In this document: positions 8,289 through 16,554 of the stretch, piece after piece
Layout of the letters: each line of letters begins with the position of its first letter
How positions within the stretch are numbered: position 1 is the first letter of the stretch
DNA from: Amycolatopsis thermoflava N1165
GTDB lineage: Bacteria; Actinomycetota; Actinomycetes; Mycobacteriales; Pseudonocardiaceae
Length of the DNA: 64,000 bases
Assembly: GCF_000473265.1 (NCBI RefSeq)
Contig: NZ_KI421511.1
Location: forward strand, 1,167,731 to 1,231,730
Reading direction: 5' to 3'
Position numbers and translations under genes: made by a program
The notes under the pieces: generated by a model
What the model saw: only the letters and a program-made list of their open reading frames with translations
What the model was told of the DNA's origin: nothing
The model's database searches: none

Positions 8289-9518
8289 TCAGCCGGCCTG
8301 CGCGTCCGGGGCAGGCGCCGCGGCGACCACGCCGTCTCGCACGAGGGCCCGGACCTCGTGGTCGCCGATGCCCAGCTCGGTCAGCAGGTCGACCGTGTCC
8401 TGCCCGATCCCGGGTGCTCTCCGCCGCGCGCGGGGTGCGCCGTCGGCGATGAGCGGCGTGTTCACCACGCGGCGGTGCCCGAACCGCTCGACGTCGCTGG
8501 GGAACATCTCGCGGGCCGCGTACTGGGCATCGTCCAGCATCTCGGGGACCGTGTGGACCGGTCCGCACGGGACGCCCGCTTCGCGGAGCCGCTCGATCCA
8601 GTGGTCCCTCGGCGCCGTCCGGAACCGGGCCTGGAGCAGCCCGGCGAGCTGCTCGCGGTGGACGAAGCGGTTGTACTCGCCGTGGAAGCGCTCGTCGCCG
8701 GAGAGATCGAGGTCGAGTACCGCGCAGAAGTCACGCCACGAGCGCTCGGTCACGCCGATCACGAGCATCGCGTCGTCGCCGCAGGTGAACGCCTCGTACG
8801 GGGCGGTGAGCCGGTGCGCGGTGCCCAGTGGGCCCGGTGGCTCGCCCGTCCCGGCGAAATCGGCGACCTCCCACAACGACCATCCGGCGATCGTGTCCGC
8901 GAGGGACACGTCGATGTGGGAGCCGCCGAGCCCCGCGCGGACGCGGTGCAGCGCCGCCAGCACGCCGATGGCGCCCCACATTCCGGTGCCGAGGTCGCCG
9001 ATGGGGTAGCCCGCTTTCGCCAGCTCCCCACTCGTGCTTCCGGTGACGCTGAGGAGACCGCCGTAGGCCTGGGCGACGAGGTCGATGCCTTTCGCGCTCC
9101 GCATCGGCCCGTACTGGCCGAAGCCGGAGATCGAGCAGTACACGAGGTCCGGGCAGTCGTCCTTCAGGTCCTCGTAGGACAGTCCCTGCCGCGCGAGCGC
9201 GCCGACCCGGAAGTTCTCCACCAGCACGTCCGACCGGCGCGCCAGAGCCCGGACCAGGTTCTGCCCGCGCTCGGTCTTGATGTCGACGGCGAAGCTGCGC
9301 TTGTCGCGGTGGATCAGGTCGAACGGCAGCGGGCGCTGTTCCGGCCCGACCAGACGCCGCCGGAGCGAGTCCCCGTCCACGGGCTCGACCTTGATGACCT
9401 CGGCGCCGAGGTCGGACAGGATGGTGGTGCAGTACGGGCCGGCCAGTGCGCCGGTGATGTCGAGGACCCGCACGCCGCTGAGGAAGTGCTGCCCCGTCGT
9501 CACGCTCGCCTCAGACAT
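8289..9518 (-). CDS. CaiB/BaiF (family III) CoA-transferase
   Basis: A 409-residue class III CoA-transferase. N-terminal VLDITGALAGPYCTTILSDLGAEVIK is typical, and the catalytic aspartate is Asp175 in PIGDLGTG. Family members move CoA between carboxylic acids (carnitine, formate, alpha-methylacyl or succinyl substrates). It overlaps the preceding hydrolase gene by 8 bp, so translation is probably coupled. With the ligase at 4319 there are two possible CoA-activation routes in this island. Confidence 0.92.
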   Translation of the reverse strand: MSEASVTTGQHFLSGVRVLDITGALAGPYCTTILSDLGAEVIKVEPVDGDSLRRRLVGPEQRPLPFDLIHRDKRSFAVDIKTERGQNLVRALARRSDVLVENFRVGALARQGLSYEDLKDDCPDLVYCSISGFGQYGPMRSAKGIDLVAQAYGGLLSVTGSTSGELAKAGYPIGDLGTGMWGAIGVLAALHRVRAGLGGSHIDVSLADTIAGWSLWEVADFAGTGEPPGPLGTAHRLTAPYEAFTCGDDAMLVIGVTERSWRDFCAVLDLDLSGDERFHGEYNRFVHREQLAGLLQARFRTAPRDHWIERLREAGVPCGPVHTVPEMLDDAQYAAREMFPSDVERFGHRRVVNTPLIADGAPRARRRAPGIGQDTVDLLTELGIGDHEVRALVRDGVVAAAPAPDAQAG

Positions 9519-10470
9519 GTGCCCGGTTCCCCTCGTCGTCTCGCGGTGCGGCTGGTTGTCCAGGCCGTTCCAGGACCGTGCGCAGCACCGCTACCTCCTC
9601 GGACAGCTCGCGCCGGCTCACCGCCGCTTCCCGTACCGCCCCGGAGCCGTGGTAGGTGCCGGGGAACAGGTGCAGTTCGACGGGCACCCCGGCCGCCAGC
9701 AGTGATCGCGCGAAGTCGATTCCTTCGTCGCGCAACGGATCGAACTCGGCGACGGAGACGTACGCCGGGGGCAGGTTCGTCAGGTCCGTGGCGCGGGCGG
9801 GCGCGGCGTAGGGCGACACCGCGCCGGCCGCTCGGCCGAGGTAGGCGGACCAGCTAAGCTCGGCGTCCCGGCGGGTGAGCGCGGGCGTGTCGGTGAACCG
9901 CCTGCTGCTCGCCGTCCGGAGCCGGTCGTCCAGCGCCGGTGATTTGAGGAACTGGAAGCGGACCGGTGGCCCGTTCCGGTCGCGGGCCAGCAGGGCGGCC
10001 GCGGCCGCGAGCGCGCCGCCCGCGCTCACCCCGTGCAGGACGATCTGGGAGGGATCGATCCCCAGCTCGCCGGTGTGTTCGCGCAGCCAGAGCAGTCCAC
10101 TGTAGACATCGTCCAACGGTGTCGGGAAGGGCCACTCCGGGGCCAGCCGGTAGGCCACGGCGACGACGACCGCACCGGTTTCCCGTGCGAGTTCGGCGTT
10201 CCGGAGGTGACTCATGTCCGGATCACCCAGGATGAATCCGCCGCCGTGGACGTGGTAGATCGCGCCACTGCTCGTGCGGCGGGACGGCCGGTACACGCGG
10301 AGCGCGATGACGTGCCCGTCCGCGGCGGTGCAGGAGCATTCGTGCACACTCACGCCCTCGACCGAGCCGGTCCCGGCGTACCGGCTCGACACGATCCGGC
10401 GGGCTTCCGCGACGTCGGTGCGGTCGACCGCGGGCAGGGCGGCGATCGACTGCACCAGCTCCTCGTCCAT
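9511..10470 (-). CDS. Alpha/beta hydrolase (hormone-sensitive-lipase-like esterase)
   Basis: A 319-residue esterase of the HSL/family IV type: oxyanion HGGGF, nucleophile elbow GVSAGG, acid AEFDPLRDEG and late histidine in TYHGSG. It would cleave a small carboxylic ester. Start choice is uncertain: the ATG at 10470 lacks a clear ribosome site, whereas a TTG at 10485 overlaps the stop of the CRP gene (TTGA) and has GAGGGA just upstream, adding five residues. Confidence 0.88.
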   Translation of the reverse strand: MDEELVQSIAALPAVDRTDVAEARRIVSSRYAGTGSVEGVSVHECSCTAADGHVIALRVYRPSRRTSSGAIYHVHGGGFILGDPDMSHLRNAELARETGAVVVAVAYRLAPEWPFPTPLDDVYSGLLWLREHTGELGIDPSQIVLHGVSAGGALAAAAALLARDRNGPPVRFQFLKSPALDDRLRTASSRRFTDTPALTRRDAELSWSAYLGRAAGAVSPYAAPARATDLTNLPPAYVSVAEFDPLRDEGIDFARSLLAAGVPVELHLFPGTYHGSGAVREAAVSRRELSEEVAVLRTVLERPGQPAAPRDDEGNRAHV

Positions 10471-10481
10471 CCGGTACTGGC

Positions 10482-11204
10482 TCAACTGTCCCTCACTTCG
10501 GGCAGGCGACGGCCCCGCAGGTCCGTCGACGCGAACGACCTCAGCAGCGCCGGGTCCTCGATCCAGATCTGCCGCCGGTAACGGCGGATCGCCCCGATGT
10601 CGTCCAGCTTCTTGAGCGCGCGGGCGACGACCTCGCGCACCGATCCGATGGTGTGCGCGAGATCGGTTTGGTCCGTCTGCACCAGCAGCCCGTTCACGGT
10701 GGGGGTGGCCATCTCGAGCAGGTGCCGGCTCAGCCGCTGCTGGACGGAATTGAACAGGTTGTCCTCGAGGTAGGCCACGGTTTCGTAGGTGGACTCCGCC
10801 AGGTACACGGCGACCTGGTAGGCGAGTTCGGCCCGGGTCCGCATGAGGCGGCGGAAGGTGCTCGGGTTCAGCACCGAGACCTCGCACATCGTCACCGCTT
10901 CCAGCGACGACGGCGCGCCGTCGGTGAGCATCGCGGGCAGGGCGGTGAAGTGCCCGGCCGTCGCGTACCGCGTGGTGACCTCCCGCCCGTCCCAGGACGT
11001 CACCTTCGCGCGAATCCGTCCCTTGTGGACGAGTGTCACCCGGTAGTCGGAGTTCCCGCGGCAGATGACGGTGCCCGCCGAGTAGGTCACCACGCGGCTG
11101 TCCGAGAGGAGGGCGTCGCGGATCTCCGGATCCTGTCCGGCCAGGAAGCTCTTCGACCACGCCTGGAGCGCCGCGGGCGGGATCGGTGCGCAGTCGCGGT
11201 TCAT
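10482..11204 (-). CDS. Crp/Fnr family transcriptional regulator
   Basis: A 240-residue regulator: N-terminal cyclic-nucleotide-binding beta-barrel (about 25-140), long dimer helix, and a C-terminal winged HTH (about 180-230) with DLAHTIGSVREVVARALKKL as recognition region. It probably senses a small ligand and controls the island. Its ATG overlaps the stop of the upstream hydrolase by 4 bp (ATGA). TGTGAC/GTCACA half-sites at 12216-12271 resemble CRP-type half-sites and are a candidate target. Confidence 0.9.
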   Translation of the reverse strand: MNRDCAPIPPAALQAWSKSFLAGQDPEIRDALLSDSRVVTYSAGTVICRGNSDYRVTLVHKGRIRAKVTSWDGREVTTRYATAGHFTALPAMLTDGAPSSLEAVTMCEVSVLNPSTFRRLMRTRAELAYQVAVYLAESTYETVAYLEDNLFNSVQQRLSRHLLEMATPTVNGLLVQTDQTDLAHTIGSVREVVARALKKLDDIGAIRRYRRQIWIEDPALLRSFASTDLRGRRLPEVRDS

Positions 11205-12124
11205 TCCACTCTCACCGGCTCCCCGGACTCGAGCTGGTCGAGTCCGAACTGCGAGGTGAGGCGCGACCGCGGGTCCCGTTGGGGCCACCGGCCCGAGTCG
11301 ACCGACCGGAAGAAGCCGCGGGCGATGTCGTTGAACTGCTGCGGGTTCTCCAGGTTGGGGACGTGCCCGCTGTTGGGCAGCACCAGCATGCCGCACGCGG
11401 GCGCGGTCCGCTTCAGCATCAAGCCGGTGGACAGGCACGCCTCGTCCTCGTCACCGTTGACGACCAGGAGGGGGACCGGGAAACGCCGGAACTCGCCGGC
11501 CAGGTCGTGCAGGGACGGCCGGCGGCCCTGGATCTCGAGGACGGTGAGCGCCAGCCCTTCCACGGAATGTTCGGCGAACTGTTCGACGAACTCGTGCCAC
11601 GCGGGCTCGTTGTGGTGCTTGAGCTGCACCCGGCTGGGGCCTTCGGCGAACTTGCGTCCGACGAACCCGGCTCCCCGCGACCGGAGCTGCTCCGCGACGA
11701 TCCTGGTCTCCGCGAGGTAGGCCGGCCGGGTGGCTGGGTCGGAGCCGGACCCGACGCTGACCGCCATGACCGAGCGCACCCGCCCGGGGTGGCGCAGCGC
11801 GAGCTGGACGGCGGTGTAGCCGCCCATGGACAGTCCCACCACGTGGGCGGCCTCGACCTCCAGCGCGTCGAGCACCGTCAGGGCGTCGTCGACGGCCCGT
11901 TGCCACGAGTAGGCCGACGGGCTTCCCGGGACGTCGGAGGGCGGGTAGCCGCGCGCCGCGTAGGTGATGCACCGGTGGCCGTCCTGGAGATCGGCCACCT
12001 GCCGCGACCAGCTCCGGTGGTCGCCCGCGTACTCGTGGAGGAAGAGCACCGGAACGCCGTTCCCGGTGTCGGTCACGTGCAGCCGGACACCGTCATCGGT
12101 GTCGACGGAACGGCCCGCGTTCAT
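11201..12124 (-). CDS. Alpha/beta fold hydrolase
   Basis: A 307-residue alpha/beta hydrolase resembling 3-oxoadipate enol-lactonase and C-C hydrolases: oxyanion VLFLHEYAGDHRSW, nucleophile GLSMGGYTA, acid in VVNGDEDEA, His in NSGHVPNLENP. First gene of the leftward operon. ATG 12124 gives MNAGRSVDTDDGV as N-terminus; in-frame sequence upstream runs into the divergent promoter region and is not family-like. Confidence 0.88.
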   Translation of the reverse strand: MNAGRSVDTDDGVRLHVTDTGNGVPVLFLHEYAGDHRSWSRQVADLQDGHRCITYAARGYPPSDVPGSPSAYSWQRAVDDALTVLDALEVEAAHVVGLSMGGYTAVQLALRHPGRVRSVMAVSVGSGSDPATRPAYLAETRIVAEQLRSRGAGFVGRKFAEGPSRVQLKHHNEPAWHEFVEQFAEHSVEGLALTVLEIQGRRPSLHDLAGEFRRFPVPLLVVNGDEDEACLSTGLMLKRTAPACGMLVLPNSGHVPNLENPQQFNDIARGFFRSVDSGRWPQRDPRSRLTSQFGLDQLESGEPVRVE

Positions 12125-12215
12125 GGCTTCTCCTGCGTCGTTGCATCCACCTTGATGCCCTCCTGCCGTGTCTCGGTCCGCGACCCGACCGATCCTTTCC
12201 AGGAAGGACGATCGT

Positions 12216-12271
12216 GTCTGTGACTTGCGTCCGTCAACCGCGGGTCCGGTGCCCGGACGTGGGTCACAGAC
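12216..12271. promoter_or_regulatory. Interrupted dyad in the divergent promoter region, candidate operator
   Basis: GTCTGTGAC (12216-12224) and GTCACAGAC (12263-12271) are perfect 9-bp inverted repeats. After three non-matching bases the symmetry resumes with CGTCCG/CGGACG, so each arm matches at 15 of 18 positions, about 47 bp centre to centre. It lies between the leftward catabolic operon and the rightward flavin-reductase gene. TGTGA/TCACA cores resemble CRP-type half-sites, fitting the CRP/FNR gene in the operon; the wide spacing is unusual for CRP. Confidence 0.5.
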
Positions 12272-12321
12272 AGGGCCGCGTCGTGCGGAGAGCATGCTGT
12301 GACCCGGCTCGAGGAGTTGAC

Positions 12322-12837
12322 GTGAGAACACTCTTCCTTCCCCCGTTGTCCGTGGACCAGGCCGAGCGCAGGCGCGCGCTGCGGAACGCGTTCGCCCGGT
12401 TCCCGAGCGGCGTCACCGCACTGTGCGCGCTCGGGCGAGAGGGGCCCGTGGGCATGGCCGCCAGCTCGTTCACCTCGGTGTCGCTGGAACCCGCCCTGGT
12501 GTCGGTCTGCGTCGGACGCGGCTCCACCACGTGGCCGCGGCTGGCCGCCGCCGGACGGGTCGGCATCAGCGTGCTCGGTGGCGAGCACGCCGAGCTCAGC
12601 GCCGCCCTCGCCGCCCGCGGCGTCGACCGTTTCGCCGACGCCACCTGGGAGGCGTCGCCCGAGGGTGCGGTGTTCCTCGCCGGCGCCCCGCTGTGGCTGG
12701 ACTGCCGGGTCCACCGGACCGTGCCCGCCGGGGATCACGACATCGTCCTGTTCGAGGTGCTGGGCGCGCGCACCGACGACAGGTTCGGCCCGCTGATCTT
12801 CCACCTGAGCGCGGTGCGCGCGCTGGAGACCCGATGA
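12322..12837 (+). CDS. Flavin reductase family protein
   Basis: A 171-residue flavin reductase/FMN-binding split-barrel protein: N-terminal LRNAFARFPSGVTALCAL, GMAASSFTSVSLEPALVSVCV as flavin-binding strand, and DHDIVLFEVLGARTDD near the end. Such proteins use NAD(P)H to supply reduced FMN to two-component monooxygenases, and the luciferase-like enzyme at the left edge is a possible client. GTG 12322 is chosen because GAGGAG lies 5 bp upstream; an earlier GTG at 12214 would add 36 non-conserved residues and cover the dyad. Confidence 0.87.
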   Translation: MRTLFLPPLSVDQAERRRALRNAFARFPSGVTALCALGREGPVGMAASSFTSVSLEPALVSVCVGRGSTTWPRLAAAGRVGISVLGGEHAELSAALAARGVDRFADATWEASPEGAVFLAGAPLWLDCRVHRTVPAGDHDIVLFEVLGARTDDRFGPLIFHLSAVRALETR

Positions 12838-13445
12838 GCACCGCCCTGCGCGCGCTGGCGCTCGGCCGCCCGATCGTCGTGGTCACCGCCGGCGGTCCCG
12901 GACCGCGTGCCGAGCTGGTGCTCGCTGCCGAGCGTGCCACCGCCCACGCGGTGGCCTTCCTCGTTCGCCACGGCGCGGGCTTCCTCCGCGTGGCGCTCAG
13001 CGACGACGACGCCGACCGGCTCGACCTGCCCGTGATGTACCCGCCCGGCAGCCGGGGCGCCCCGGAACGCGACTGCGTCGCCGTGGACGCCGCGCACGGG
13101 ACGACGACGGGTATCTCCGCGGCCGACCGGGCCCGCACGATCAGCCTGCTGGCCGCGCCCACGAGCACGCCCCGCGACTTCACCCGCCCGGGGCACGTCA
13201 TCCCCGTGCGGGCTGCCGCGGACCCGACCGGCGGCACGCTCCCCGCGGCCCTCGCGCTGGCCTCGCGAGCCGGACTGCGCCCTGTCGTCGCGAGCTGCGC
13301 GCTCGTCAGCTCCAGTGACCCCGTCCTGCTCGCCGGTCCGCGGGAAGCCCGCGAGTTCGCCGCCCGCACCGGCCTGGCCGTCGTCCACGCCGCCGGCCCG
13401 CTCCGCGGCGCGGACGTGCTGGCCACCGCGTCGCTGCGGACGTGA
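12834..13445 (+). CDS. RibB-like (3,4-dihydroxy-2-butanone 4-phosphate synthase fold) protein, active-site residues missing
   Basis: A 203-residue protein clearly related to RibB: RHGAGF (45-50), VDAAHGTTTGISAADRARTI (84-103) and FTRPGHVIPVRA (116-127). The residues RibB uses for metal and catalysis are absent. The ENEGD segment is replaced by GPRAEL, the HTEA motif by GTLPAA, and the CEL glutamate by CALVS. It overlaps the flavin-reductase gene by 4 bp (ATGA), so the two are co-translated. It is unlikely to make the riboflavin precursor; a repurposed or non-catalytic role linked to flavin chemistry is inferred. Confidence 0.78.
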   Translation: MSTALRALALGRPIVVVTAGGPGPRAELVLAAERATAHAVAFLVRHGAGFLRVALSDDDADRLDLPVMYPPGSRGAPERDCVAVDAAHGTTTGISAADRARTISLLAAPTSTPRDFTRPGHVIPVRAAADPTGGTLPAALALASRAGLRPVVASCALVSSSDPVLLAGPREAREFAARTGLAVVHAAGPLRGADVLATASLRT

Positions 13446-13481
13446 CCAGCGGCTTCGCCGCGTATCCGGGAGGCCGGCGAG

Positions 13482-15152
13482 TCATCCGCCGCTGAGCAGC
13501 GCCGGGCGGCGGGCCGCCGGTGCGGGGGCCGCCGGGTGGAGGAAGGCGCGTCTGGCCGCGGCGAAGCCGTGCCGGTCCTCGAAGATGTCGTGGCTCATCT
13601 CCGCGAGTTCCCGCACCCGGTAGGTCTCCAGTGGCCGGCGCTGCTCGTCGGCCTCCCGGTCGGCGCGCTTGCGCTGCAGGAGCGCATCCGACCCGGCGGC
13701 CAGTTCGGCGGCGCGCTCCAGCACCGCGCCGGGGAAGCGTTCCCGGTCGGCCGGCAGGACCTCGTCGACCATGCCGAGCGCGGCCGCCTCGCCCGCGCTG
13801 ACCGGCTCGCACCGGCTGGTCAGCAGCCGCGACTGCGCCTCGCCGACCCGGCGCGGCAGCACATACGTCCAGTACTCCGAGCCGTAGAGGCCCATCGTCT
13901 CGTAATGCGGGTTGAGCACGATCCCGTCCCGGGCGAGGACGACGTCGGCGCCGAGCGCCAGCATCACGCCACCCGCGCCGGCGCCCCCGGCGAGCGCGGA
14001 CACCACGACCTGCCCGGTGCAGGTGATGATCTCCCGGCACAGGTCGTTGATCGCGGTGATGTTGCGCCACGCCTCCGCCGCCGGGTTCGGGTGCGCCTCG
14101 ATCAGGCCGAGGTGGATGCCGTTGGCGAACACCTCGCCGCCGGCCAGCACCAGGACCCGGGTGTCCTGGGCGGCGGCGTACCGCACGGCCGCGGTGAGCC
14201 GTCGGCACTGCGCGGTGGACATCGCGCCGTTGTAGAAGTCGAACCGCAGCAGGCCCACGTCGTCCAGCCGCCGGTAGGCGATCTCCCGCGGGCCCGGCGG
14301 CTGCTCGGCCGCCAACGGTTCCAGCACCTCGGGCACCCCCGCGAGGACGCGCCCGAGAACCGTGGCGGCGGGCAGTTTCACCGGCGGGCCGGGAGACAGG
14401 CGCCGGGCGTGCCCCACCCACACCGCGCCGTCGCCGGTGCGGACGAGCACCGCCCCGTGGCGCCGCGCCGCGATCGTCCCCGGTTCGCCGGGCGTGGCCG
14501 TGCCGGGGTGGGCGTCGAACACCGCGACCGGCACGCCGGCCAGCGTGGTGTGCACGCCGGGGCGGCCGTCCGCGGCGCGGATGCGGCGCAGGACGTGCCC
14601 GGTCTCGTCGTCCCAGGAGAAACCGCGGTCCGGCTGGCGCACGGGCGGCCGCGACCGCCCGGCCTGGTCGTGGTCCTGCGGCGCGAACCCCGGGTCGCCG
14701 GCCTTGGTCACCACCTCGGCGATCAGGTCCACGGCGGCGTCGGCGACCTCGGCGTTGTAGAGGGTGCTCTTGCGTGGCGGCTCGGCGGGCATGGGGAAGG
14801 ACCGCGATCCCCAGACCGGGCCGGCGTCCAGGTCCCCGGTCGCCTGCAGGGCCGTGACGCCCCACTGGCGCTCCCCGTCCATGATCGCCCAGTCCAGCGA
14901 CGACGGGCCCCGGTCGCCGGGGGGACCGGGGTGGATGATGATCGTGCGGTAGGCGCGCCACACCGCGTCGGGCACCCGCCGGCGCAGGAACGGGCAGACG
15001 ATGAGGTCCGGCTCGGCGGCCGCGGCCGCGCCGGGGATGGTGTCCGGGTCGTGCACCACGTGCACGGTGACGTGGTGACCGCGGGCCCGGAGCGTGGTCC
15101 ACGCTCGCTGGCTCAGGCCGTTGAAGGCCGAGCACAGAAGGAGAATTCGCAC
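13482..15152 (-). CDS. hoxX: HoxX/HypX-like protein (formyltransferase-like plus enoyl-CoA hydratase domains)
   Basis: A 556-residue two-domain protein. The N-terminal formyltransferase-like domain (1 to about 260) carries HPGPPGDRGPSSLDWAI at 74-90; the C-terminal crotonase-like domain (from about 280) has DFYNGAMSTAQCRRL, FANGIHLGLIEA and the glycine-rich GGAGAGGVMLALGAD. This is the HypX architecture, which in oxygen-tolerant [NiFe]-hydrogenase systems makes the CO ligand from formyl-tetrahydrofolate. No hydrogenase or other hyp gene is in the window. GTG 15152 is chosen for the GGAGG four bases upstream and the N-terminus VRILLLCSAF. Confidence 0.85.
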   Translation of the reverse strand: MRILLLCSAFNGLSQRAWTTLRARGHHVTVHVVHDPDTIPGAAAAAEPDLIVCPFLRRRVPDAVWRAYRTIIIHPGPPGDRGPSSLDWAIMDGERQWGVTALQATGDLDAGPVWGSRSFPMPAEPPRKSTLYNAEVADAAVDLIAEVVTKAGDPGFAPQDHDQAGRSRPPVRQPDRGFSWDDETGHVLRRIRAADGRPGVHTTLAGVPVAVFDAHPGTATPGEPGTIAARRHGAVLVRTGDGAVWVGHARRLSPGPPVKLPAATVLGRVLAGVPEVLEPLAAEQPPGPREIAYRRLDDVGLLRFDFYNGAMSTAQCRRLTAAVRYAAAQDTRVLVLAGGEVFANGIHLGLIEAHPNPAAEAWRNITAINDLCREIITCTGQVVVSALAGGAGAGGVMLALGADVVLARDGIVLNPHYETMGLYGSEYWTYVLPRRVGEAQSRLLTSRCEPVSAGEAAALGMVDEVLPADRERFPGAVLERAAELAAGSDALLQRKRADREADEQRRPLETYRVRELAEMSHDIFEDRHGFAAARRAFLHPAAPAPAARRPALLSGG

Positions 15153-15725
15153 CGGGCCTCCGCTCGTCAATCGCCCGACGGTACCTGCCGGATCCGCGGC
15201 GCGGTACGGCCGACCGGGGAACACGCGTTCGGCTGACCGGCGCAATTCCTGTCGCCAAGATCGCCACCCCGCGTTACTGCATTAGGTGGTGATCTCCGGG
15301 CGGTCGGGACCTTCGGGCGCAGCTGTCGGCGAACTCGCTGGTCACCGTGTTCGGCCTGGGCGTGCTGATCGCCCTTGCCCGGCGCGATCTCCGGTGCGCA
15401 CGTCACCCCCGTCGTCACGCTGCCCAGATGTTCGCCCCGCGGTTGGCGGCACGCCGCCCGCGACCGGTTCGCCGCACACCCGTGGCTCGGCGAGATGTGG
15501 CCACCGCCGGGCTGATTCTGCTCATCCGCGCCGGGCGCGCGCACGTCGCCCAGCTCCCGGTAGCCCCGCTCAGGGTCGCCCGTGCTCGGTGCTCCCTCGG
15601 GGTCTTCGTCCGCTGGCGGATCGGGAAGGCCGCTCAGTGCGCGGCTTGTCCGGGCGGCGCGGATGATCGAGTCCGCCAGTTGCTGGTGTACGCGGTAGCC
15701 GAGCGCGACGCGGGCGGCTTGGGGT
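15153..15725. other. Low-confidence region with decayed coding character
   Basis: No intact gene with a convincing start is seen. On the minus strand one frame stays open from 15766 to 15167. Down to about 15300 its third positions are mostly G or C and its second positions are less so, as in coding DNA, but it has no ribosome site and no recognisable domain. It is one base out of frame with the small gene at 15726-15881 and could be the rest of a frameshifted gene. The right 130 bp hold the promoter of the HoxX gene. Confidence 0.35.
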
Positions 15726-15881
15726 TCAAACGGGCGGCAGAGGGTCCGTTGGCGGCGGTGGATCATGCCGGGGAAGTTGAGGGAGCGGCGGCCGTGGATG
15801 CTTGCGCAGCCAGAAGCGCCGGCGCAACCGCCACAGCGGGTCGCTCCGGTCCCAGTCGGGCTCCGTGTCGTCCTCCGCCAT
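15726..15881 (-). CDS. Small hypothetical protein, possibly frameshifted
   Basis: A 51-codon frame starting with ATG 15881 behind a strong GAGGAGG site. The product begins MAEDDTEPDWDRSDPLWRLR, with an acidic start, an Arg-rich middle and a Pro-rich end; no family recognised. It follows the lipoprotein gene on the same strand by 76 bp. A +1 shift near 15760 would extend it into the open frame that continues to 15167, so it may be the intact 5' part of a broken gene. Confidence 0.4.
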   Translation of the reverse strand: MAEDDTEPDWDRSDPLWRLRRRFWLRKHPRPPLPQLPRHDPPPPTDPLPPV

Positions 15882-15957
15882 GATCACTCCTCCTCGGCCT
15901 GCGCGCCGAAAGTGCGCGCGCGTGGTCTGGGCGAATGCCGCCCAGATGCCGGCTGGA

Positions 15958-16554
15958 CTATTTCGCCGGATACGACCATCGCCAGCCTTCGCCCTTCAGC
16001 AGTGGGTTGTTCTGGATCAGCGTGCCGTTCGCCTCCGGCACGATCAGTGCGACTGTGCCGGTGAGCTGCTGGTTCAACTGGTACGGCACCGGCAGTGGTT
16101 GGCTGTGGGGTTCGGAAGATTTGCACAGCGAGGGCGAGGCCTGGATCGCCGTGCCGTTCTTGCCGGGTTCGGCGAACGACGTGTACCTGAACGCGTCGGG
16201 GATCTGCTCTGCGGCGTATTTGTCCGGGCCGCTGTCGGCCCGCACATGCAGCACGAGAACATGCCCGGTATCGCTTGACCCGTTGCGCCCGCTGCATGGC
16301 GGGTCGATCTCGATCTTCTCGATCGTCCACGTCGCGGGTTTGCTGCCGTCGACTTCGGCGCTCAGCTCGGCTGTGTCGCCGAGCTCCAGCGGAACGTAGC
16401 CGCTCGCGCCGGTCTGGCTGCTCGTGCCGGTCTGGTTGCTGGTGGGTGCCGTCAGCGTCGGCTGCTCGGGGAGGCTGCCGGAACGCTGCGGGGTCGTCGT
16501 TGAGCAGCCGGTCAACAGGAGCGCGATCGCGGCGACAGGAAGGTAGCGGCGCAT
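15958..16554 (-). CDS. Putative lipoprotein
   Basis: A 198-residue secreted protein. MRRYLPVAAIALLLTGC is a type II signal peptide with lipobox LTGC (Cys17 as lipidation site), followed by a Ser/Thr/Gln-rich linker to about residue 50. The globular part (GDTAELSAEVDGSKPATWTI to HVLVLHVRADS) resembles small extracellular beta-sandwich (DUF4352-like) domains. AAGGGGGAACACC precedes the ATG. It would be anchored to the outer face of the membrane. Function unknown. Confidence 0.82.
   Translation of the reverse strand: MRRYLPVAAIALLLTGCSTTTPQRSGSLPEQPTLTAPTSNQTGTSSQTGASGYVPLELGDTAELSAEVDGSKPATWTIEKIEIDPPCSGRNGSSDTGHVLVLHVRADSGPDKYAAEQIPDAFRYTSFAEPGKNGTAIQASPSLCKSSEPHSQPLPVPYQLNQQLTGTVALIVPEANGTLIQNNPLLKGEGWRWSYPAK

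Noticed and set aside
13449-13461. GCGGC-TTC-GCCGC hairpin as terminator between RibB-like and HoxX genes
   Set aside because: Only a 5-bp stem; too weak to call although the position is right.
13536-15236. 566-codon plus-strand frame across the HoxX gene
   Set aside because: Mirror of high-GC third positions; the minus strand shows formyltransferase and crotonase motifs.
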